Shown: positions 1-8,300 of the stretch, one piece after another
Position numbering within the stretch: the first letter of the stretch is position 1
Layout of the letters: every line of letters begins with the position of its first letter
Assembly (NCBI GenBank): GCA_004552385.1
Contig: SFOL01000038.1
Span: 1 to 15,837 of the forward strand
Direction: 5' to 3'
DNA from: Bacteroidales bacterium
GTDB lineage: Bacteria > Bacteroidota > Bacteroidia > Bacteroidales > Marinilabiliaceae
DNA length: 15,837 bases
Notes under the pieces: model-generated
What the model was told of the DNA's origin: nothing
Database searches by the model: none
Seen by the model: only the letters and a program-made list of their open reading frames with translations
Position numbers and translations under genes: made by a program

Positions 1-255
1 GTATTGCAATTACATCTACGGAGTCATTCATCTTCTCTCTTAGCCAGTTTATGTGCGAATCTCCATCTCTCTGCAAATCATTTTTCTCGCTTTCTTATGT
101 CTCTCTTCCTCCTGCGCTTCGGACACCTTTCTCATTCAATAGTATGGATCTTTTTTAAGGGCTACTTCTTCTGTCACTTAGAATCATTCCCCTCGTTTCC
201 CTAATGCTCTTCCAAAGATTTTAATTATATTTCCTCGTTTTTTGCGATTCATAGT
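1..255. other. AT-rich leader region without a convincing gene
   Basis: The plus strand here is pyrimidine-rich and contains only a 66-codon frame at 4-204 of low-complexity Ser/Leu/Phe/His composition, which I do not accept as a gene. On the minus strand an ATG at 31-29 opens a frame that leaves the window (MNDSVDVIAI...), and that frame is also open for about 20 codons upstream of the ATG. It could be the N-terminus of a divergent gene to the left, but ten codons are too few to decide. The region presumably carries the promoter of the gene at 256; I found only a one-mismatch TAnnTTTG element (TATATTTC, 226-233) with no good -33 partner. Confidence 0.4.
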
Positions 256-702
256 ATGTCTTCACTGTTGATAATTCTTTGCGTCCTTAGCATTATAGGA
301 GCCTCCTTTGGAGTATTCTACGGCTTCGGCCTTGCCGGCATCGCGGCCATGCCACGGGCCGACATCGAGTCAGCTCTCGCCGCCACTGGTTTCGGCTCTG
401 AGCCTCAGCTCGTCGACCAGATGCTGCTCCTTGCCGACATGTGGCCATGGTTTATCGCGTTCAACGCCATCGAGCTTGTGGGCGTCATCATGCTTTTGCG
501 CAAGGCCTATGCCGGTTTCCACGTCTATGCGGCTTCGCAAGTGGGGCTGGCCGGGCTCATGGTCATCTCGGTCGGCTTCTCTGGCGCGCTCCTCAGCATT
601 TTGTGGAACGCCCTTTGGGTGATGCTCTATTTCAATGTGCTCCGTAAGGCTCCCTTGGACGACGGCCGTGGTGATAATGAGCCAGGCGGAAGCGCCGACT
701 GA
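256..702 (+). CDS. small multi-pass inner-membrane protein, unknown function
   Basis: I do not recognise a family. The 148-residue product has a hydrophobic N-terminus (residues about 3-33, Ala/Gly/Ile-rich), a short polar stretch with several acidic residues (about 35-58), a hydrophobic segment around WPWFIAFNAIELVGVIMLL (about 61-80), and a long hydrophobic region (about 94-130) that can hold two more helices. It ends in a charged Asp/Gly/Glu tail. Three or four membrane spans are likely, with no catalytic motif. The start is the first ATG in the frame and directly precedes the hydrophobic segment. The gene ends 18 bp before the metallopeptidase-barrel gene on the same strand, so the two are probably cotranscribed. 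Whether they act together is inference. Confidence 0.75.
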   Translation: MSSLLIILCVLSIIGASFGVFYGFGLAGIAAMPRADIESALAATGFGSEPQLVDQMLLLADMWPWFIAFNAIELVGVIMLLRKAYAGFHVYAASQVGLAGLMVISVGFSGALLSILWNALWVMLYFNVLRKAPLDDGRGDNEPGGSAD

Positions 703-720
703 TGTCTCTTGCCACCATTC

Positions 721-3654
721 ATGCGTCTCTTATTCCGCTGCCTGCTCTTTGTCGCCGCGGCGCAGTTCTGTTGCCGGCGTGCCGCGGCGCAGTTCTACTC
801 CACGGGGGCCGACCCCGTCGGGGTCCACTGGGTGCGCTCTGCGTCTGGCGCGCCTTGGCGCATCTGCATAGATTCGGCGGCATGGCGGTGGGGGGCTTGC
901 GCTGACCGGGTTCTGACTCGCAATGCGCCCAGGCTCAGCTCCGATTTTTTGCCGCTGTCTATTCGGCGACGCCGAGTCGACGTGCTTGTCCACTCGCGCC
1001 ACGCCTACTCTAATGGACTCGTTTCTTGGGCTCCGCGCAGGCTCGAGGCCTACTCTTATGATGTCGGGGCGGACGACTGCGTGCCTTGGGTCACACACCT
1101 CATGACGCACGAGTGGCGACATGTGCTCCAGACGCAAAGTTCCATATCGGGCTTCTCGCGTTTCCTCTACGGCCTCTTGGGTGAGCAATCTACAGGGCTC
1201 ATCCTGGGGCTTTTCGTCCCGCGGTGGTACCTTGAGGGCGATGCGGTATGGGCAGAGACGCGTTACACACAAGGTGGTCGGGGGCGATGCTCGGCTTTCT
1301 TGCAGCAGATGCGGACCCTATGCGTTGCAGGCCGGGCGCCCTCTTTCAGCCAGGCGTATTTCGGCTCATACGCCACTTGCGTGCCCGACTTTTACAGAAT
1401 GGGCTACCTGATGGTCGACGAGGCGTCGCGAGCCTTTGGAAACGAAGTTTTTGGGCAGGCCGTCAATAGTGCCGGCCGACTCCCTTTCACTTTCTTCCCT
1501 TTTCAACGATCTCTCCGAAAGCAGACCGGCATGCGCCCCATGAGCCTGTACCATTGGGCTTTAGGCCGAGCCGCGGATGAGTGGCGAAGCCAAATGTCAC
1601 TCCGCGTCCCCACAAACTTCACTCCACTATTGCCCTCGTCCGCCTCTTACCGCGACGTGGACTTCATGACTCCTTGGGAGGGCGGTTTCGTGTCGTATGT
1701 CTCTGGCCCCGATGTTGTTAGCTTCTTTGAGGTGTACGACTCCGCAATGCATGTGCTTCGGAAGATAACGCCATCAGAACGCAATGAGGAGCGGTTCTCA
1801 GTGCTTGGATCACGAATTGTGTGGAGCGAACGTCGGCAGAATCCCCGATGGGCCAATGGGTCGGAGAACTGTCTTATGGCGGCCGATTTGTCCACTGGCC
1901 GCGTCTCGCGAGTCACACGTGGCGCAGACTACCACAGCCCGGCCTTGAGCCATGATGGAGGGCGGCTGGCCTGCGTGGCTGTGGGGCGTGACATGGTGCA
2001 TCGCGTCGTCGTCATTCAAGACGGGTGTGAGGTGGCTTCTCTCCCCCTCCCTGTAGGATGGCAAGTGCCAGAGGTCGTCTGGCAAGACGATGACAGGCTG
2101 CTACTGATCATTGTCAATGATGATGGCCGACAGATTGTAAGTTACGATTTGGCTGGTGGCAAGTGTGAGCTGTTGTTCGGCCCCCGCCATGTCATGCTTA
2201 AAAACATGGCACTTGGTAATGATGGTCGCCTGTTCTTTACAATGGATTCCGAGCCAGGCTATTTCTCTGACATATACTCCATTTCCTGCTCATCTGGCGA
2301 GTTGCGCCGCGAGGTGACCTCTCTTTATGGTGTCGATTTCGCAGCCCCTCATGGCGATAGCCTCATTGTCAGCGTTTACGGGGCCGATGGTTTTGCGCCC
2401 GCCAAGGTGGCCTTGGGCGCGGGCGTGGAGGTTGAGACCGTTGGTTCTCCAAGACCTTTCGTCTTGCCATCCGACACGGTCGTGTCGGCCGCTTTCAAAA
2501 GGTCGGGTGTCGTGTCGGCTCATTTAAGGCCAAACCTCCACTCTTGGGGCCCCGTTATTGTGGATGCCGATAACCAGTCGGTGACTCCAGGGGTCAGCCT
2601 GGCGAGCCAAAACGTGCTCGGCACGGTCATGATGCAGGCGGGCTATAGTTTTGCGCCCGACGATGACGTTGAGCGCATCTTCGCCGACATCACGTGGGAT
2701 TGGCTATGGCCACGCCTTAAGTTTGGCGGCCGATGGGGGTATACTGATTATGACCATGCGTTCTCTTACAAGCAGATTATTAAGTCAGATTCTGGCGAGC
2801 GCGCCTACGATGTCACTATGCGGACGACTGATCGTAGCCGCCTCGCGAAGCTGACCTTTGAGGCTTCTCTGCCGCTTACCCATAATAGTGGTGCGTGGCG
2901 CAGAGCCGTGACGCCATCAGTCTCTTTCGATTGGGAAAGGTCGACCGGCATTGTCTATGACGTCTCTCGGGCTGAGGCCAGGGCGGATCACCCGTCTCTG
3001 TCGCAATATCAAGTGCGCACTTCCGATGTGCGGTATTTCGCTTCGACTTTTGGGCTCAGCTCCCATCTCTTGCGGCGTGTGGCGGCCAATGATGTCGGGT
3101 GCAGGTGCGGTGTGGCCTTCAGCGCCGTTTATGATCGGGCTGTCCGACGGTCGGACTATGGCAGTATGCTCTGTCTCAATTTAAGGCTCTATATGCCTGG
3201 CATCGGGGCCCATCATCAGCTCCTTCTGTCGGCCTCGGCGCAGAATAAGTGGCCTGGTGAAAGATTGGTTTCCCCAAACGGGTATGCTTATAGGCGCATG
3301 GTGTCAGACCGCGTCGCCGCGCCTTATGGGCTCGGCCGTGTGGCCAACAGGCGGTCCGCCCTCCTCAGGGCGGCGTATACGCTCCCTGTGTGCGACCCTG
3401 ATTGGGAGCTCGGCCCGGTGGCCTATGTCAAGCGAATCTGTTTCCGCGCAGTCGGCGACCTGGGAGCCGCGAGGTGTTGGACGGGTTTGAGCTCGGGCGG
3501 GACGTTGTGGCGCTGGACCGTCAGCGGAGAGGTTTGGGCAGAGACGCGTCTTGCCACTTTGCCTTATCCAGTCAACATAGGGTGGCGTGGCTCCTATTTG
3601 CCTGATACGCAAGGCCTCGCATCGGCGCTTCTGCTCAGCGTCTCGTTCCGATGA
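721..3654 (+). CDS. exported HExxH metallopeptidase-like / beta-propeller / outer-membrane beta-barrel protein
   Basis: The 977-residue product starts with a signal peptide (hydrophobic residues 3-14, Ala-Ala-Ala/Gln site at 23/24). A zinc-peptidase motif HEWRH lies at residues 130-134 and is followed 38 residues later by WYLEGDAVWAE (Glu172). This is the HExxH...E layout of gluzincins and resembles Peptidase_MA-like domains, where a PRWxxEG segment supplies the third ligand. Residues about 300-610 contain PD40/TolB-like propeller strands (for example around ALSHDGGRLACVAVG near residue 404). From about 627 to the end, alternating aromatic/polar strands ending in LLLSVSFR fit an outer-membrane barrel. 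I use ATG 721 because the frame's earlier TTG at 709 only adds four residues before the signal peptide. The role is unknown; a surface or periplasmic protease, or a barrel-anchored binding protein, are options. Domain calls are by eye. Confidence 0.8.
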   Translation: MRLLFRCLLFVAAAQFCCRRAAAQFYSTGADPVGVHWVRSASGAPWRICIDSAAWRWGACADRVLTRNAPRLSSDFLPLSIRRRRVDVLVHSRHAYSNGLVSWAPRRLEAYSYDVGADDCVPWVTHLMTHEWRHVLQTQSSISGFSRFLYGLLGEQSTGLILGLFVPRWYLEGDAVWAETRYTQGGRGRCSAFLQQMRTLCVAGRAPSFSQAYFGSYATCVPDFYRMGYLMVDEASRAFGNEVFGQAVNSAGRLPFTFFPFQRSLRKQTGMRPMSLYHWALGRAADEWRSQMSLRVPTNFTPLLPSSASYRDVDFMTPWEGGFVSYVSGPDVVSFFEVYDSAMHVLRKITPSERNEERFSVLGSRIVWSERRQNPRWANGSENCLMAADLSTGRVSRVTRGADYHSPALSHDGGRLACVAVGRDMVHRVVVIQDGCEVASLPLPVGWQVPEVVWQDDDRLLLIIVNDDGRQIVSYDLAGGKCELLFGPRHVMLKNMALGNDGRLFFTMDSEPGYFSDIYSISCSSGELRREVTSLYGVDFAAPHGDSLIVSVYGADGFAPAKVALGAGVEVETVGSPRPFVLPSDTVVSAAFKRSGVVSAHLRPNLHSWGPVIVDADNQSVTPGVSLASQNVLGTVMMQAGYSFAPDDDVERIFADITWDWLWPRLKFGGRWGYTDYDHAFSYKQIIKSDSGERAYDVTMRTTDRSRLAKLTFEASLPLTHNSGAWRRAVTPSVSFDWERSTGIVYDVSRAEARADHPSLSQYQVRTSDVRYFASTFGLSSHLLRRVAANDVGCRCGVAFSAVYDRAVRRSDYGSMLCLNLRLYMPGIGAHHQLLLSASAQNKWPGERLVSPNGYAYRRMVSDRVAAPYGLGRVANRRSALLRAAYTLPVCDPDWELGPVAYVKRICFRAVGDLGAARCWTGLSSGGTLWRWTVSGEVWAETRLATLPYPVNIGWRGSYLPDTQGLASALLLSVSFR
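754..796 (+). repeat. 16-bp direct repeat inside the signal-peptide coding region
   Basis: GCCGCGGCGCAGTTCT occurs at 754-769 and again at 781-796, offset by 27 bp, which keeps the frame. It encodes AAAQF twice (residues 12-16 and 21-25) around CCRR, so the signal peptide has two possible Ala-x-Ala sites. The second gives a more usual signal-peptide length of 23 residues. Confidence 0.85.
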
Positions 3655-3708
3655 GGCTGACTATGGCAATCTCTCTTGCCACAGCTTGGGTTTCAGATGG
3701 GCGGATTA

Positions 3709-3755
3709 AAAGCAATGGCGGCTCCTCGCGTTTTTGCGGGAGCCGCCATTGCTTT
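3709..3755. terminator. bidirectional intrinsic terminator between convergent genes
   Basis: A perfect 17-bp inverted repeat (arms 3709-3725 and 3739-3755, AAAGCAATGGCGGCTCC and its complement) encloses a 13-base loop. It begins 55 bp after the stop of the barrel gene and ends 44 bp beyond the stop of glyA. The plus side continues into CTTTATTCT and the stem itself ends in A/T pairs, so it can terminate both transcripts. Confidence 0.85.
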
Positions 3756-3798
3756 CTTTATTCTCTGCCTCGCCGTTAAGCCGGCTGGCATTCTGTCT

Positions 3799-5076
3799 TT
3801 ACCATGCGAACATCGGTCGGCCGCTCATCATGGCGTTGACCTCGGCCTTCACGGCGTTGATGACGCCTAAGTCCTCAGGTGCGGCAAGAACACGGTCTAT
3901 CATGTCGGCAATCACGTCCATGTCGTCCTCTTTCAGTCCGCGGGTGGTTATGGCGGGAGTGCCAAGGCGCAGGCCGCTTGTCTGGAATGCCGAGCGGGTG
4001 TCAAACGGCACCAGGTTCATGTTCACCGTTATGTCGGCGGCCACCAGTGCCTTCTCGGCCACCTTGCCGGTCAGCTCTGCGTATTTGGGGCGGAGGTCCA
4101 CGAGCATCGAGTGGTTGTCCGTGCCGCCGCTCACGATGTAGAACCCGCGGTCAATGAGGTCTTGAGCCAGGCGTGCGGCGTTGGCCTTAACCTGCTGCTG
4201 GTAGGTCTTGAACTCGGGTTGAAGTGCCTCCGCGAAGGCGACAGCCTTGGCGGCTATCACGTGCTCAAGCGGGCCGCCTTGCTGGCCGGGGAACACGGCA
4301 GAGTTGAGCAGTGAGCCCATTGAGCGAACCTCGCCTTTCTTGGTCTTCTTGCCCCATGGGTTCGGGAAGTCCTTGCCCATCAATATGATGCCGCCTCGCG
4401 GGCCGCGGAGGGTCTTGTGGGTTGTCGAGGTGACAATGTCCGCATACTTCACCGGGTTGTCCAGGAGGCCTGCGGCAATGAGGCCCGCGGGGTGGGCCAT
4501 GTCTATCATCAGCAGCGCGCCCACCTCGTCGGCTATCTTGCGCATTCTGGCGTAGTCCCACTCGCGGCTGTAGGCCGAGCCGCCGCCTATGATGAGCTTC
4601 GGGTGCTCGCGCTTTGCCACTTCCTCCATCTCGTCATAGTCCACTCGGCCGGTCTCCTTGTTCAGGTGATATGCCACGGGACGGTAGATGAGGCCTGATG
4701 TGTTGACGGCCGAGCCGTGAGACAGGTGGCCGCCGTGAGCCAGATCCAGACCCATGAATGTGTCGCCGGGGTTCAAGACGGCCAGGAGAACTGATGCGTT
4801 GGCCTGGGCGCCTGAGTGGGGCTGCACGTTGGCGAACTCCGCGCCATAGAGCTTCTTGATCCGCTCTATGGCCAAGGTCTCAACCTCGTCAACCACTTCA
4901 CATCCGCCATAGTGGCGCTTGCCGGGGTAGCCTTCGGCATATTTGTTGGTCAGGCATGAGCCCATGGCCTGCATCACCTCGTCGCTCACGAAGTTCTCCG
5001 AGGCTATCATCTCTATGCCGCGCTGCTGGCGCTGGTGCTCCTTCTCTATAAGGTCGAAGATGGCGTTATCTCTCAT
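3799..5076 (-). CDS. glyA: serine hydroxymethyltransferase
   Basis: This PLP enzyme of the cytosol converts serine and tetrahydrofolate to glycine and 5,10-methylene-tetrahydrofolate, the main source of one-carbon units. The 425-residue product is full length for bacterial GlyA. Visible landmarks are the N-terminal SENFVS motif (residues 26-31), YPGKRHYGG (50-58), the cofactor-binding DMAHPAGL (192-199), and STTHKTLRGPRGG (217-229), in which Lys221 would form the Schiff base with PLP. The ATG gives a start matching family proteins (DxxIFDLIEKEHQRQ). The gene stands alone, convergent with the barrel gene and divergent from the pectinase. I see no riboswitch in its short leader, and nothing is missing or unusual. 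Confidence 0.98.
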   Translation of the reverse strand: MRDNAIFDLIEKEHQRQQRGIEMIASENFVSDEVMQAMGSCLTNKYAEGYPGKRHYGGCEVVDEVETLAIERIKKLYGAEFANVQPHSGAQANASVLLAVLNPGDTFMGLDLAHGGHLSHGSAVNTSGLIYRPVAYHLNKETGRVDYDEMEEVAKREHPKLIIGGGSAYSREWDYARMRKIADEVGALLMIDMAHPAGLIAAGLLDNPVKYADIVTSTTHKTLRGPRGGIILMGKDFPNPWGKKTKKGEVRSMGSLLNSAVFPGQQGGPLEHVIAAKAVAFAEALQPEFKTYQQQVKANAARLAQDLIDRGFYIVSGGTDNHSMLVDLRPKYAELTGKVAEKALVAADITVNMNLVPFDTRSAFQTSGLRLGTPAITTRGLKEDDMDVIADMIDRVLAAPEDLGVINAVKAEVNAMMSGRPMFAW

Positions 5077-5105
5077 TGTATGTTATTATTTGCTTTAAAT
5101 ATTTA

Positions 5106-5113
5106 CAAATGTA
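5106..5113 (-). promoter_or_regulatory. putative -7 element of the glyA promoter
   Basis: Read on the minus strand this is TACATTTG, a full match to the Bacteroidetes -7 consensus TAnnTTTG, 29 bp upstream of the glyA ATG. I found no clear -33 TTTG at the expected spacing, so the call rests on one element and its position. Confidence 0.45.
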
Positions 5114-5243
5114 ACGACTAATCGCGAGACGAGGGAGGTCTTCCTCTATAAAAATTTGGCATCCGTCGCCATTTGTTGTGTGCGCCATTTTAGTCTTGCT
5201 TTATTATTTTGGCATGAAACCATAAATAAGGCGTCGGCTTCTC

Positions 5244-5274
5244 TTGCAATAGGCGGCCAGTATTCCTATTTTTG
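5244..5274 (+). promoter_or_regulatory. promoter of the pectinase gene (-33 TTG, -7 TATTTTTG)
   Basis: TATTTTTG at 5267-5274 matches TAnnTTTG, and TTG at 5244-5246 lies 20 bp upstream, the usual Bacteroidetes -33/-7 spacing. Transcription would begin near 5281, giving a leader of about 40 bases before ATG 5320. This also rules out the in-frame TTG at 5272 as a start, because it would lie inside the promoter. Confidence 0.6.
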
Positions 5275-5319
5275 CAAGTATTAACATATAACCACAACCT
5301 ACTAAACGCTTTACGGACA

Positions 5320-8300
5320 ATGGTTCGATCTAAAATTTCATCATTAAAGATGCCCCTGCGCCGTGTGGCTCTGACTCTTGCCGCTCTTGCGTCTTTTGCC
5401 GTGCGCGGGTTAGGGCAGCAATATGACCCGCCATGCGTAGTGGAGCAATGGCCGGAGGTCACTTCTTCGCCCAAAATTTTGGACATCAACTTTTCGGATG
5501 CCGACATGCCTAACACTTGGAAAGGCAAGACAGGCATTGAGACTCCGTCGCTCGATGATGGCGGATATTCCAACGGCGTCATTTACGTCCCCACATTGGT
5601 CGACGGTGAGAGGTCCAACGTGTCTTTCCCGCTCCTCTTCCACAATTGCACGTTCGCCAATAAGAACTCTTTCGGCGGCAAGGCCGGGACCACGGCGGCC
5701 TTCGCACGACTGGCCTACGGAGATAAGAAATTGAACAACAAGAACGACTGGAAGCAGGATGGCCACACCGTGATGGTTGAGGATAACGTGGAGTTCGACT
5801 CGAAAGGCAATCCGACATATGGCGAGGCGGGCTATGCGCACCTTTGCCGCGATGCCGCGCGTGCCAACGATGCCGGAAACATGGTATCCTCACATGGGTG
5901 GATTGAGATTGACCACATACCATACGTCGACAGGCTTCAGTGGGCCTGGTCCTCATCAGCATGGGGGCGAGGCGTCAAGTGCGACATCAAGATAGGCGAT
6001 CAAGAGTGGAAGCCGCTCGTCTGGATGGGAAGCAACAGGCAGAAAAACGGCTACACAGTATATTCTGACCAAGGCTATTTTATTGACAACACAATAAAGG
6101 CTGCTGATGTGTCATTGCGCTGGAGGATATGGGACGGAGACGGAGACGCCTCGCACACGTTCCAAACCGATGCGGATGGTAATAACCTGTTTGCGGGCGT
6201 CAAGACCGACACCGCGGCTCAGTGGCAACCAGTCAAAATACATAAAATAAGAATCTTCGGCAGCGAGATCTCGGCCGATCAGGCCAAGTTCGCCAAAGAG
6301 AACCCTGTTGGAGACATTGGCGAGTTCACGTATGGCCGCGGCGATACGGCCGATGACGTGGCCGCGGCGCAAGACACTTATGCCGGCACCAGGTTCTCCA
6401 TAGTGGCGCAAGACGGCACCGGGGACTATTCTACCATCCAAGCCGCCGTTAATGCTGTCGAGGCAGGGTGGCGCGCCGTCATTTTCGTCCGCAATGGAGT
6501 ATATGATGAGCATGTTACCATAGGGTCTTCCTCAGTCAAGAATAAGTATATAAGCCTTATTGGCGAGAGTCGCGACGGTACAATCTTGACATCGTCAGTC
6601 GGCCGTGGCGAGGCAGGGTCTGCTACTCAGTATTATGATTGCGCAGCCTTGTGCGTCTATTCTGATAAATTCTACGCCGAGAACCTTACCATACGGAACA
6701 CGTGCACGAATGCAGGTCAGGCCGAGGCTCTCTATATGGGTGGAGACGCTTACATGTTCCGCAACTGTGACATCCTTGGCTGGCAAGATACGTTCAAGAG
6801 CAACGCCGGCGGGCGCGGATATTTTTGCAATTGCCTTGTGGCGGGTGCCGTCGATTTCATATATGACTCTGGCCTTGTATGGTTCGAGAATTGCGAGATT
6901 CGTAGCACCGGAGCTGGCTATGTCGCTGCTCCGGCCGACGCCAGCCTCTACCTCTCCAGTGCGCTATATGACGGGCTTGACCGCGATGTCACATACTGCG
7001 GGCTTTTCTTCTCGCATTGCCGACTTACTGCGGCATCTGGTGTCGCCGACGGCTCTTGCTATCTTGGCCGCCCATGGAAGGAGAAGGGCGGCACGGCTTA
7101 CATGAATTGCACATTGGGGTCACACATTGCCTCGTCTGGCTGGAAAGAGTGGAACAGCACCGATGTTAGTTTCCTTGAGTATGGCAGTCTGACGCCCTAC
7201 GGGGTTGCAGCCGATGTCAGCGGGCGTGTCGCATGGAGCGCGCAGGCCTCCGACACTGAAGTCTCTAAATATTTCAACACTGATTTCCTGTTCTCTGCCA
7301 TGTCTGGCAAAGAGGCTTTCACCCCCGGCTCGCTCATTTCGGCGGCAAATCCTGTCTCGCCCGAGATTGTCGGTGGCACCATCAAGTGGCAGCCTTTGGC
7401 AAATGTCGTGGGGTATGTCATCTTGCGAGATGGCCAGTTTGAGGCTTATACTAACGGTGCATCCCATGAGATGATAGACCCTTCGGCCGCATACACGGTG
7501 TTGTCGGTCAGCCTTCGCGGCATCTCTGCATCTGCGTCGGCCTCCAAGCCCCTCCTTGCGTTTCCCACGGCTGGCGGTTTTGGCAAGCTCGCCTCGGGCG
7601 GTCGTGGAGGTCAGGTGGTCTACGTCACGACGCTTGCCGACAGTGGCGAGGGGTCGCTCCGTTGGGCTTTTGAGCAATATCCGGGTGAGCCGCTCACCAT
7701 CGTCTTCGCCGTCTCGGGTGAGATTGCCCTCTTGTCTCCGCTCAAGGTCAAGAGGAATGACTGGACCTTGGCCGGGCAGTCGGCTCCTGCCGAGGGCATC
7801 GTCATCACGCATGACAAGGTCAACTTCGGCGGCAGCCAGAACTTCATTGTGCGAGGTGTCCGTTTCCGCATAGGGCAGAAGAACAGTGCAGGGGAGGTCT
7901 ACGCCGAGAGCGCATGCGGCGCCGAGAATTGCGAAAATTTCATTTTTGACCATTGCTCCTTCGGATGGTCGGTCGAGGAGAATTTCGACACACAAGACAG
8001 CCATTTCCTCACAGTGCAGTACTCCATCGTCCATGAAGGCCTTTATGATGCCGGCCACTCGAAAGGACCGCGCGGCTATGGTTGCCAGTGGGGCGGCTCG
8101 CCAGCCACATATCATCACAACCTCTTGGCGAACAACCTTAGGAGAAGCTGCCGTTTCAATGGCTCCAGGGGCGAGGACTGCGTGTCTTACATTGAGTATT
8201 TCAACAATGTGACCTTCAATAACGAAGGTGGCGGAAACGGATGCTACGGCGGCGAGAACACTGCCGACATATCTGACTATACTGGAAAGGAGTCCGCTCA

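Noticed and set aside
4..204. Plus-strand frame of 66 codons
   Set aside because: Low-complexity Ser/Leu/Phe/His product from a pyrimidine-rich stretch, no domain and no promoter; likely chance.
5272..5319. TTG start for the pectinase, 16 codons upstream
   Set aside because: The codon falls inside the -7 promoter element TATTTTTG, so it would not be transcribed.
5077..5319. Possible riboswitch or small RNA between glyA and the pectinase gene
   Set aside because: No conserved hairpin arrangement or glycine/THF riboswitch motif could be seen; promoter elements explain the region.
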